A stretch of DNA of 64,000 bases from Amborella trichopoda (lineage: Eukaryota > Streptophyta > Magnoliopsida > Amborellales > Amborellaceae). The notes beneath the pieces were generated by a model, which worked only from the letters and a program-made list of their open reading frames with translations, ran no database searches and had not been told where the DNA came from. Positions 12,401 to 24,400 of the stretch are shown one piece after another. The position numbers and the translations under genes are program-made. The stretch spans positions 751,637 to 815,636 of the forward strand of contig NW_006499912.1 in assembly GCF_000471905.2 (NCBI RefSeq). Reading direction: 5' to 3'. Each line of letters opens with the position of its first letter. The stretch's first letter is position 1.

Positions 12401-15400
12401 TTCTTATAACTTAACACTTCTACTAGAGGCCGTAGAAGAGGAAGGAACAATCATGTCTTGGACTTGGTCGATTTTATCCTTCTAACCAATTTTATAAAAT
12501 CATAGATATGCTGGCATAACAATCGGTCACAAGGATACAGTGCCCAGGGAGTTTTACCAGTGCTGTACTGGCTTACAAAAGCCAACCAGCCCATTATATG
12601 TCAGTTATGGGGAAAAAGGAATCATACCGCTTCCCAGTGTTTCCACAGATATGATCCAGTGTTCCAAAATAGTACTGCTGGCCTAACACATTCAGTTGCC
12701 AATATGAATTCCTCAGCACTGCCCTCAGATGCCTCTTGAATTATGGATACTCGTGCAGCTGATCATTTTCATGTAATGTAGTTGAGTTTTCTTCCTTAGT
12801 CCCATATGTTAGTAAAGGGAAAGTTATTGCAGGAGATGGCACTCTAGTTCCTTTCATTGGCATTGGAAATGTTGTTGCCATACTCAATTAGGTTCCTTTT
12901 CTTTGCATAATACTTTATTGTCTATTCTCATTTAGGCTACATTTCTTTGCCTAATGATCTGGAGTATTCCTCGGTAATTACTCCTAACTCTGTGTTCCTG
13001 AAGGATCTTCATACAAAGAGAACAGTTGCTGAAGGAACACAATAAGGGAACATATACTTTATCAGGGAAATTTTTTTGATTGCATATTTTATCGAGGAAC
13101 CTTCATCATTGCAAGATTGTATCAGGAATATCAAGGTCAAGAATGGGAGTCTCTTGTTTTTCCAGTTCAGTCATCATTCGTTTTTCTTTCCAATAAGGCC
13201 TACAAGTCTATGTGGCACCAATGTCTTGCCCATTATGGGCAAGGGGCTCTTGTGAGCTTCCTTCAATGTTAACAATAAAAGAGTGATTTTTCCTTTAGAG
13301 TTAGTACATTTTGATTTTATAGATAAGTAAAGATACAAATAACACCACCCCAAAGGCAACTCACAAGAGACGGGCTCTCAGAAAAAGGTGTAGAACAGAC
13401 AAAAAGAATACTTATTGTGTAGGCTCAAAACAACAGTTAAGAACAGTTGCAGAGACGTAGAGAGAGATAGCAGAAGGGTGAGAAAGAGAGAGAGAAAGAA
13501 CAGTGAGAAAGAGTATTGCAGAACAGCAAAGAGGAGTGAGAATAGCTTGGTAGAGTGGAAAGAGTCAGAAAAAATAAAAACCAAGTTCGAATGTTTTGAC
13601 GTGGATCTTCTTTTTAAAACAAGAATCCATTGTTTTCAATGTCTCTATTAAATTCTGTTGCTTTGTTGAGTCGTATTTCCAACGCTGTATTATTCGATTC
13701 TGTAGTGATGGAGGTGGGGAGTAAACATTTGATAAATTCAAAGATTTCCTTTCCAATGCAAGATAAAGAGGTAATAGTCTATCAAAGAATCAAACACAGG
13801 GAGCAGTCCATGAAGGATAATTTAAGCATAGAAAATGCGCACCAAGAAGTAAAGACTCATGAGAGGGAACCTGATGTGTCCTTCAAGAGCGATCAAATCA
13901 AGAATCCCCTACTTCATAATTTATACCTGTTAGGGACCCAAAACAACTCCAAAGATCAGCTCGCACTTGGCATCCAATAGAAAAGTGGACATAGCTCTTT
14001 TTACTGAACATCAAATTTTCTTAGCAGAAATTCTAAAACAGCATGAGCCAGGTTTGCATAAAATGGCAGCAAAGAATGTAAGATGGAAAGAGGTAATAAA
14101 AGAAATGCAAGCTCTACATAGATGTAGAATAGATGTAGAATATGGGTGATCGTCCTGAGGTCCAAAGGGGAAAATGTTGTGGGGTCGAATAGGTAAATAA
14201 AGTCTAAGGCAGATGATTTCATCGAGTGTTTCCAAAGCAAGGCTAGTTGCAAAGGGATATACTAAGAATATGAGCTGGACTATGATGAAACTTTTAGTCT
14301 AGTGGTCAAAATGGGCACTATTAGAGTTATCTTATCCCTTGCATGAGCCCATACCTGGGATATTTTTCAGATGGATGTTAAAAATGCATTTCTACGTGGG
14401 ACTCGAAAGTAATATATGTGGAACTACCAAGTGGCTATAATGAAGGAGATCTAAAACTCATAGATTGCAAATTAATTTGGGTTATATATGGGTTGAAGCA
14501 TGCATCATGAGCTTGGTTTGATAGCTTCTATAAAGCAATTAGGAAATATGACTTTTAGACAACTCCAGTGGACCGATCTTTATGCATTCGGTGTGATGGA
14601 AAAGATATGACCATTCTAGTACTCTATGTAGATGACATTGTCCTCATAATGAGCTCATTGAAGAAGATGATCTCATTAAAAAGGTTCTTATTGATACATT
14701 TCAAATGAAGGACCTGGGAAATCTAAAACACTTCCTAGGCATAGAAGTTGAAACAAAGAAAGATAGGATGATGCTTGGGTGATGCTATATGCTATGGGCC
14801 TTTTGAATAGTACAAAAATGTAGATGCAAAACCAGCCTTTAAACCTGCTGTTTTGAAAAGACGATTGGGAGATAATGAATGTTTCAAGGATTTTATTCCA
14901 AACATAGAAACAGTACAAAAGTACAGTTTTGCCTTACAATATCTCACTCCTTTAAGACCTTGTATATCTTACACGCTTAGGTGATCCAGTATATGCATAG
15001 TCCATGATCCAGTATATGCATTGTCCAATACGAATGATGGGCTACTTTACCTTCAAAATAATCATATGGACATGAAACCTTTAAGAGTTGTAGCCTTTTC
15101 AGATGCCGACTGCACTGGGGACCTGAGTACTGGAAGAGTGGTTACAGGTCACTGTGTGTTTATGTGCAAGGATTTTTGTATCCTGGTGCAGCAAGAAACA
15201 AAGGACAATGGCAAGATCAAGCACAAAGGCTGAGTATAGGGAAGTCACCTCTGAAATCTCTTGGATAAGAAATCCTGCGATGGCTCTTGGACTCAAATTA
15301 TGTAGTGCACTTCTAGACTGTGATAATCAAATTGCGATAGCCATCTCAATATATCCAGTGCTCCATTGAAAGACCAAACAGATTAAGATAGATCAACACT

Positions 15401-18400
15401 TTGTGAGAGAAAAAATTGAAGACAGAAATGGTTGCAAAATTTTCTGGGACCAATGAACTGGTGGCAGATACTTTCACAAAAGGGCTAACCAAGCAAAGGC
15501 ATAGACTTCTAAAGGGCAGGTCCATGATTGTTACTGATATAGGGATAGAGGGGGCATGTTAATGATATAAAATAGTTTACAAGGGCAAATATGTAAATAT
15601 ATTTCTATGCTGTTAATGTTGTCATGGGCACTTTTGTCACTTACATTGTAAATGATTTATATAAATATAAGGACAACCAAACCATGAAGTACTTTCGGGA
15701 CATCCCATTCACTCATTCTCCCATATCTAGCTTGTTCTTTCCCCCCTTCTTTATTACTGAATTAGTTTCATGGATCAAATAGTGAAGAAAAAGAAGAAGG
15801 GGTATTAAAAGGCATTATGTATCTTGACAAGAAGGAAGAGGCCTCAATATTATCTTTGTAAAACAGAGTATCCTGAGCGTCATTTAAGTTACAATATCAG
15901 GAGATCCTAGAATAGGAAGAGATCACTTAGTGCCAAAAATCAAGAGCAAAGTGGCTAGAGGAGGGTGATAAGAACACAACCTACTTCCCTGAGGTGCAAA
16001 TGCCCGTAGAAGATTTAATCAAATAAACAATGTTATATCGGGAAGTAGGAGAAAGGTACGAGAAATTGATGTGAACACTGCTAAAGTGAATTTCTACCAA
16101 AAGTTATACAAATAGGATGATATTTGGAAATGAGCTTTACATGACTTGAGTTGTGATAGGATCACAAATGTGATGGCCAATGAGCTAGGAAGAAAAGAAA
16201 ATGAAATCAAGGCGGCATTATTTTTCTTGGGCTGTGATAGAGCCCTTGGACCAAATGGTTTTACTATATTCGTCTTAGACAATTGGACCTATTCCAATAT
16301 GTTTTGGAAATGTTTCCAGCTTCTATGAGTAGGGTTCTTTTGGTGTTGCCACAAATGTCATGTTTATTGATCTTTCCCTAAGGTTGAGGCAGCAAAACAT
16401 GCTTTGGTATTTCAAACCGATCAGTTTTGTGCGAAGCATTTTCAAGATCTAGGACATCCATTTTGAGCAACGTTAGTCACCTTCTCAAAGTCTTTGTTTG
16501 GGGGACCCCCATTTTGGACTGGATCCTCATTTCTAATGAATGCGTTGATTCAAGTGTTGGGGAGGTGCCTTAGACATGAATATGTCCTATGATTATGGAG
16601 ATTGGGATGTCCTAGTCTCAATTACGTCCTTGATGGGATTTGTTCCTAAATGGCTTGAGTGGATTTACGCTTGCTTCTCTATGCCAACCTTTTCTATTGT
16701 TATTCATGGGATTGTTGAGGCTTCTTATTAAGTACCAGAGAGCTGCGACAAGGGATCCACTATCTTCTTTCTTGTTTTTTATTTTTTTATAGAAGTCGTT
16801 GACTTTATTACTATGATTAAAGTTTGTTTGCAAAATCAACAAGATGGTGACCCACAAGCTGGGCGCTTAAATACAAAATGGAGTTCCAAAGTGAAAGCCA
16901 AAAAGTAACCAAAAAAAAGAAAGTTACCCCATCAACCCTTATCCACTCATTGGTCCAACATTAAAAGATACTGTGGCAGTTCCTTGTTTTTCACAAATTT
17001 ATGTTGAAAATCAATTACAAGAGTGATTAGCGCAAAGAGTCTCTTTATGGTTCCTGTTAGGTGGACGTCCAATTTATTGGCTGTGGTTGGAGTTACTAAC
17101 ATTAATTATTTAACTTCTGTTTATAGTTGTTAAAATATTGGTGTGCCTAGTTAGGAAAACTCATTGAGGAACAGCTTTGCAAACTTAATCATTCCAAAGA
17201 ATAGGTTTGGATTATGGCATATTTCGCCAAAAGAGTTTCAAGCTAGTTGCAGTTTACTCTCCTCTATAAATTTATTATGGAGAAAGGTAAGTTTCTAGAT
17301 GGAAACAATGTTTGTGCATGGGTTATTTGATGTTGAGTGTTATCTTCTTCGCCATTTCAAAATTATGTGTTTCCATGCATCTCAGGTAATTTGCTCACAG
17401 TACTTTATGTTCTTTGTGTCTTTCACTGCACCCATGTACATATGGAAAGGTATTTGAAAAGAGTTTTTAAATTTCACAAGCTATGGTTTGTGCTAATACA
17501 ATGGTATATAATTAACTCTAATATTTTGATGCCCATGTGATGCTGCTGGGAGAATTCCATGGAGGTTGTGTTATGGTACTGTTTTTAGATCTTGTCAATT
17601 GTAATGTTTGTAGAGACTTGCTGTGTAATGTGAAAAATTATGAACAGGGTTCTAGTGCAGGTGGAGATGGTTTTGAAGTTACAAAATTTGGGCATGGTCG
17701 TGTTGCTTTGATAGGATTTCCAAGGTACGTTGCTGCATACAAATTTATCATATGACTTTAGTGGATTTTATATCTCATGTACTACAACAGCCTCTAAGTA
17801 TGTTGATTTTTGGTTGTGATAGCAACTGTGTTACCTTTTGTTGGTTTCTTGGCCTGCCACATAATTGCCTTCTTGAAGACCAAATTAAATATTATTGAAA
17901 AACAGATGAATATATCTTATTGAAGCTCATCTCCCACCATATGATAGTTGAATTTAATGCGTAATTAAGAAATTTGGACTTAAGGTCAGACCCAACTCAG
18001 ATTGCCTATGATTGAAATTCAGTCGGATTGAACTTGGGGGTGTCATGAAAAGGGACACCTAGTGTTTTTCTACTTGTACAATCAGGCTTAACAAGGGGCA
18101 CCTGTGCAACTTTGGAGTGATAGCTTACAAGATAATGTTTTAATAAGAAAAGAACTCCTTGCATGCAAATTCTAGCTATAGGAATGTGGTCTTCATTACA
18201 AGAAAGAAGTTTTAAGTGAATAAAAAATTGTTTCCCTTTATTGCTAGTTGAAGTATATAAGGGATAGTATAGTTAACAATGTTATGACTACTTTTATGAA
18301 TGCGGCTTATATAAAACGTATATTATACAATTCATCCCCTTAATAATGTACTCAATGGTGTATTGCAATATAAACTATGGATATCTTACTTTCACCTGGT

Positions 18401-21400
18401 TCTTTATGCTGGCAAAATGTTAACTGTAGTATAACAAACATGCTGAAAAAGAAAAGCTACAATGAAACGTGTTATGTTTCCAAAATGAGTGATCTATAAA
18501 TGTGAAAAGCTACAATGGAACATGTTACATTTCCAAAATCAGTAATCTATAAAAGCTGGGAATTAATGTTTTTGCTTCCCCTTAATGGTACGAGTATGAC
18601 ATAGCTTCACAAGCTCTGAATGGTAAAAGTGTAGGACATGATTGATGACACATCTTTTCATAGAGTATTCTATGTGTTTAAGGGCCTTACCCTGTTGAAG
18701 GATGAAAGAGAAACACATTACGATTATCCAGGGCAAGGAATATGCATTCTTATTGTGTATTTCAGAAATGATCAAATTGTCGTGTAAAGAGCTTGGCTTA
18801 AGTGCCTTTTCTGGCCACATTTTGTGCACAAGGGAGCAGGTGTTGTTACAATTGTGCTCTCTTCTCTTTGCATTATTGCTTCCTGATGTATTGAAAATGT
18901 CCCTGCATCTTTTTGGAAATCAGGGTTCCTTCAAAATGTCATGTCCTCCATGTTCAGAGCAAAGATCTGATCCATGATAAGTTATCCAATTGGATAAGTA
19001 GTCAATTGTAAGCAATATTTATGTGATTGCTGAAGTGGGTGGGCAAGGCGAAATGGAGATGTGCAACCGGAGCTTTATGTGATCCCCTCATATCAATAAA
19101 GTTTATGGGCAAGTTCTATAAAACAACTGCGAGACCGGTTTTGCTTTATAGGGTGGAATGTTGGGCTGTCTAGAAACAACATCCCCATAGAATGAGTGTA
19201 GCTGAGATGAGGATGTTGAGATGAATGGGTGGCAAGTCAAGAAGGGATAGAATTTGAAATAAATATATTCAGGAGGCTTTAGGTGTGACTCCAATAGGCG
19301 ATAAGATGAGAGAAAGTAGACTTAGGTGGGCTGGCCATGTGCAACGTAGGCCTAGTGCAATACCTGTTAGGAGGGGCGAGTTAGTTCAAATGGAAGGCTC
19401 AAAAAGGGGAAGGAGTAGGCCCAAAAGGACATGGATGGAAGTAGTGAGAAAAGATATGGAGACTTATGGCCTCATTGAGGGTATGACCCTTGATAGCGCA
19501 GAATGGCGGACCAAGACTCGTATAGCCAACCCTAATTTGTTGGGAAAAGGCTTTGATGATGATGATGATGAAGTTTTTGACTTAAGTAGATTGATGTGAA
19601 ATATATTGTGCTCAGAAACTAGTTGCCTATAATCGTATGAACCTAAAAATAACATGACTTCAATATTGTTGAGGGCTTTTCCTTCGAAACTAGATTATGG
19701 ACTTACAGTATTAGTCAGACAAGTTTAGCATTCGAAAGTCCTTGAAAAGGGCTGCACCATGGACATGTAGATGTGCATGATTTCATATATATGTGTTCTG
19801 AAATAAGTTTGAGAAACATGTATTCCAATGTATGCGTACATTATAATAAATAATATAGATTGATGAGAATTGTTTTCTTTGGAAAGAAGTTTTATCTTTT
19901 AAAAATGGTGGAACCATGAACAGGTCCATGCTTCCATAGAACAGTACTGCTTCCATACAAGCCAAAATAGATTGGCATGCTGATGGCACTTTAGTTGGAC
20001 AGAAAAAGGAGACCGGGGTATTGGACATTATACATGCTGGTTAGATGTTAGAAAGATCTGGCATTAAATTCTTGAAGTTTGAGAAGAAGCCATAAAATTG
20101 AACCATTCAATTTTATATAATGTGAATTGGGTCTGCAGACTACTAATTATTACATGAGGTCACTATAACCCATATTTTGAAGTATTAATGTAGGCCCTTC
20201 CTTTATGAATTTTTTGCAATGAGATTGATTACTAAATGTGCTTATCTTTTTCAAAAGGATCGAATCCCACTATTTCATTAGAGAAACATGGGCCTCTCTC
20301 ATGATTACTGTTTTTATGATGAAAACTGGAATTTATATTATTACTTCTACAGTTCAACACATCGGGTCATGATTAAGAAAATGGAAACATGGACCTAAGA
20401 AGATTAGATTGTGTTTCTGATTATACTTGAATGAGCTACTTTTCTTAGTGAATATGATCATCCTTACCTTGGGGTTCAGAATCTCATGATCTGATTCTGA
20501 AGTCATGATTATCCTTAATACCTTATCTTGGGGTTCGGAATCTCATGATCTGATTCTGAAGTCAGAGTGCTGCTCTAGTTTCATTGTTCTTAGCAACTTG
20601 GCTTGAACCCACAATTGGGAGTCCACAATTATTTCCTTAGGATCTTATTGGTTTATGGTTACTAATGTGACTTACTTTCCCTCAGGAAACTGTGGGATAC
20701 TTATCATTAAAGGGATGGGCATGATGTATATTGTAGTGTCACAGTTAATATCTCATTTACACTTTTAGCATTATCTCAAGGTCTCCACAGAAATATATAT
20801 ATATATAAAGAATGTTGTCTCAAAAGAAATATTGTGGATGCTTTTCTTGTTACCCCCACAGTGAATAGAGTTTTGTTTATTTCAATGTAACTGATCTATT
20901 AAAATCTGGAATCTGTTGGTCATTGTTTGGCTCCATGTATGAGTTGTGCTATGCTGATTGTATGGTATTTCTTTCCCATATAGGGTGCTTATGTAAGATA
21001 GCGTTCCATATTTGATTCCTGTCGAGCATTCATATTTCTGAGATGTTGAATATGTGCAATCTATCTTCTTCAATTTGGATTTGTTTTGATGGAACCAACT
21101 TCTCATGCTTTCTCCTGTCTTTATGTTGCAGTGTTGGAAAGTCGACAATGTTGACTCTTCTAACAGGAACACACTCCGAAGCAGCATCATATGAGTTCAC
21201 TACACTGACTTGCATTCCAGGAATTATCCACTATAATGATACTAAAATACAACTTCTTGATCTTCCGGGAATCATTGAAGGTGCTTCTGAAGGAAAGGGC
21301 CGCGGAAGGCAGGTAAAATATTTGGACACATTCATGATGCTCTGATATTTTCCTGTTACCATTCGGCTATTAGTCTTGACTTATCAGCTGATTGCCAATT

Positions 21401-24400
21401 TGTGATGAGTGCACCCTTATCTTTCATTTATGTGTTGGTCTTGTCTGATCTTGTTCCTTCTTACTAATTTTTCCTTAAATAAGGTATGATGTTATAATTG
21501 GTGAATACGCCTTTTCTGAACAATTTGAGCGTTACATTCCTGTCTTACTGCAATATTTTGTACACTTATGTAAATGAATGCATCTGAGAATTATGTGTGC
21601 TGTTGATTTGTCAACTGATCCCTTGGATCAAAATATTACAACTTGCTTACAAATGTTTCATGCCTCTGGATTATATTATGGAATTTTCTTTAATTAACAA
21701 TTTCTTCTGACAATATCTATAATGAAACATTCTATAATTACTAGTTCTTACTTGGTGGAAGATGTTCAAGCTCAAATACTTTCTCCATTCAATGGAACGA
21801 ATTTTAAATCTTTCTAGGTTCTACTTCTAACACGATTTTTTTTTTTGACCCTTATGCCAACTTCCCATAAGGGTTGCAGTGAGGTCCCTATAGCCATCCC
21901 TGAACCAGGACTGCCATTCCTGAAAACGTTTGGGACATAAGAGTCTCCAAAAGATTGTGGTGACCTCCTTGTCTTTGAAAACTCAGTTCGGGCAGGAGTC
22001 TTGCTCCCATAATTGGTGTTTCCTTGGCTCTTCCTATGTGGTTTTCTAGGGAAAAGCTATTTCGTGCTCCTCTCCTGCTCCCTTTTGCCTTCAAATTGCT
22101 TACTAGGCTTTTATGATGGCTGAGCTGTTCTTCTGATTATTTATGAGCTTTATTCTTGAAGTACAGAAACCTAATAGATTTTTTTTTTTCTCATTAGTTG
22201 TTTGATTGAACTCTGCCATGGCCGGTCCCAAGCCCGGATAAAGGAGGAGGGTTGTGTAGTCCCAAGCCCCGATAAAGGAGGAGAGTTGTGTAGTCCCAAG
22301 CCCGGATAAAGGAGGATGGTTATGTAGGTAGGGCAGCCAATAAAACTTTGCCACATCTTTTTATGAATCCTAAACCTATGTCTCACTGAGGGTATTGCCC
22401 TTGATAGAAAAAAATGATGGAGTAATATTCGTATAACCGACCCCAAATAGTTGGGATAAGACTCGGATGATGATGATGATGATTAGTTGTTTGATTGGCA
22501 AGTTCTATTGTATGTCTCAATTGGTTCTACTAGTTTGACTTCAGTTAACAACACCAGGCCCCCATCCTTATTACGTGGAATGTGATTGTGGAAAGATGCC
22601 TGTTTTCCTGCACTACCGCATTGATTGCAAGCCTTGATAGGTCAGATCTTACTGTCTCTCACAGTTTATTCTGTGTGGTACTTGGTACAATGTAAGGTCA
22701 GGGCAAGGTCAGGGCAACAACAACCTTCTGCAGTAGATTTATTCTTGCTGACAACTTTCATCCTGTGACCTTTGCTCTCAGGATGAGTATCATCCATCTT
22801 AGCATCTGGATGGATTGGGAGCAGTAGAATCAAATTCTCCTTTTACATTTGCATCAAAGTTTAAGCTAGTAGAGACCACATTATTACGACAATTCATGTA
22901 ATCATCAGTGGAGGAGAACGAGATGCAACTAGCGGAGGAGAGGGGGAGTAGGAAGTGATTCAAAATAGGAGAATACCTTGGAAACTGAGTTCAATGGGTT
23001 CAACAAAATGTGGAAGAAATATGGAGTGCATTTTTATGTTAAAGTTTAGCAGTTCGGCTCTTTTTGAAGCCAACCACAGCCCATATGCACATATATGAGC
23101 CAAGATGGAATATTTGGTTATTCCTAGGAATTGGAGACCACTAGGTTTTCAGGTCACCTAAGTAGACTTGATGGTTTGAAATAATCTCTGGATCCCTGCC
23201 TGCTTTTTCTGGTGAAAGGAAAAACCGTAATGTGTGCTCCTGGAGTATCTGTTCAACTGTGTGGTCAGAATAAGCTGATGTATGAAAGAATTGGTGGATC
23301 AGCTGAATTGATCATTAGATTTCAGCCAAATGGCCTATCTTAATGCAAATCATATTTGGAACTTGAAGTCTGCCAATTTCTGACTTTTTCTGGGTCTCAT
23401 AATTCGTTGACGTTTTTTCTACATTTCTGTTGTTCTGTCAATATATGGAAAATAATAACAGATGCCAGTGTTGTTGAATTTTAGCGAGTATCAATTATCT
23501 ATCATTGATGGCATTGTTGACTTTTGGTTTCTTATATTTTCTTTACATTTCATCTTTCTCGTTCTGAATGAACTTATTTTGGTTTGTCTATCAGGTTATT
23601 GCTGTTGCCAAGTCTTCAGACATTGTGTTGATGGTACTTGATGCCTCAAAAGTAAGTTCTGAGTTATGATGCTTGGCTTTGGTTTATTTTATGATGTGCA
23701 AGTCTGTTATTGTGTTTCTATCAACATTTATGTTTATGCTCTCTGTAGGATAGAGTGAAGTGATCTTGACCATTGACCTTTATGTATTTCAAACATTAAA
23801 TAAATTCCCAAGTGCATGTGGTGAATAAATAGAATTTGTCTGACATTTTGCCCTTTGTATAATGATGCTTATTGGGCCTGATTTTGTGTGGTTTCATAGG
23901 GTTGTGTTTTTTGTTGTCCTATCTATTATCAGGTGACTGTTAATATGTTTTAGAGTGAATTTTGTATATGCAGGACTTTGTCCTTACATTTATGATGAAT
24001 GGTTTTTGTTGAAAGTGTTAGTTTCGGACTGCTATTTGTTTCTTGGTATGCTTGTCATTACTGGGTGTGCTTTTAGAAAGAGATCGCTTGAATAAGTTAG
24101 CCATGACATACTATGGATTTGTTGGGAATCTTGACGGGGTAGTCTAGTATAAACTGTTGGGGGAGGGTAAAATAAAGAGAGCAAATTATAATCTTGTGTG
24201 TGGAAATTGCAACCACTCTGAAGTAGTTACTGGCACAGAACTAACAACAAGTTCGCTTAGTAGATTAAAATCATTAATTATATGCTTTTTGCTTCTGAAA
24301 ACACATGGAATTTGGATAACGAACATTAAGCATATAATAGTCTCCAATTTTTGGTCAAGAGTTTCAATAGAATTTCGTTTTGCTGTGCGTATCAGCCCTG

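Larger units (their letters stand above)
10981..15770 (+). mobile_element. Ty1/copia LTR retrotransposon, degenerate
   Basis: An about 4.8-kb element inserted in an L1 LINE within DRG intron 2. In order it has a shortened 5' LTR, a primer-binding site, gag, protease, the pre-integrase zinc region, reverse transcriptase, RNase H, a polypurine tract and a 3' LTR (15557-15770). Stops and frameshifts break every domain, and the integrase catalytic core is missing. The order PR-IN-RT-RH is diagnostic of copia. No target-site duplication could be recognised. It cannot be autonomous. Confidence 0.9.
10124..17647 (+). other. DRG intron 2 (7.5 kb)
   Basis: A GT-AG intron largely made of an L1 LINE relic split by a Ty1/copia element, plus a reversed LINE tail. 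The sequences 10124-10690 and 16935-17647 hold no recognisable element. Confidence 0.85.
17725..21131 (+). other. DRG intron 3 (3.4 kb)
   Basis: A GT-AG intron with an RTE-LINE 3' end at 19020-19575 and two small tandem duplications (18440-18550 and 20465-20575). No other element or gene was seen. Confidence 0.85.

Noticed and set aside
20796-20814. (TA)n run as a TATA promoter
   Set aside because: A simple microsatellite inside intron 3, with no transcript evidence.
21043-21345. 100-codon frame around DRG exon 4
   Set aside because: Its first and last parts are intron. Only 21132-21312 is coding.
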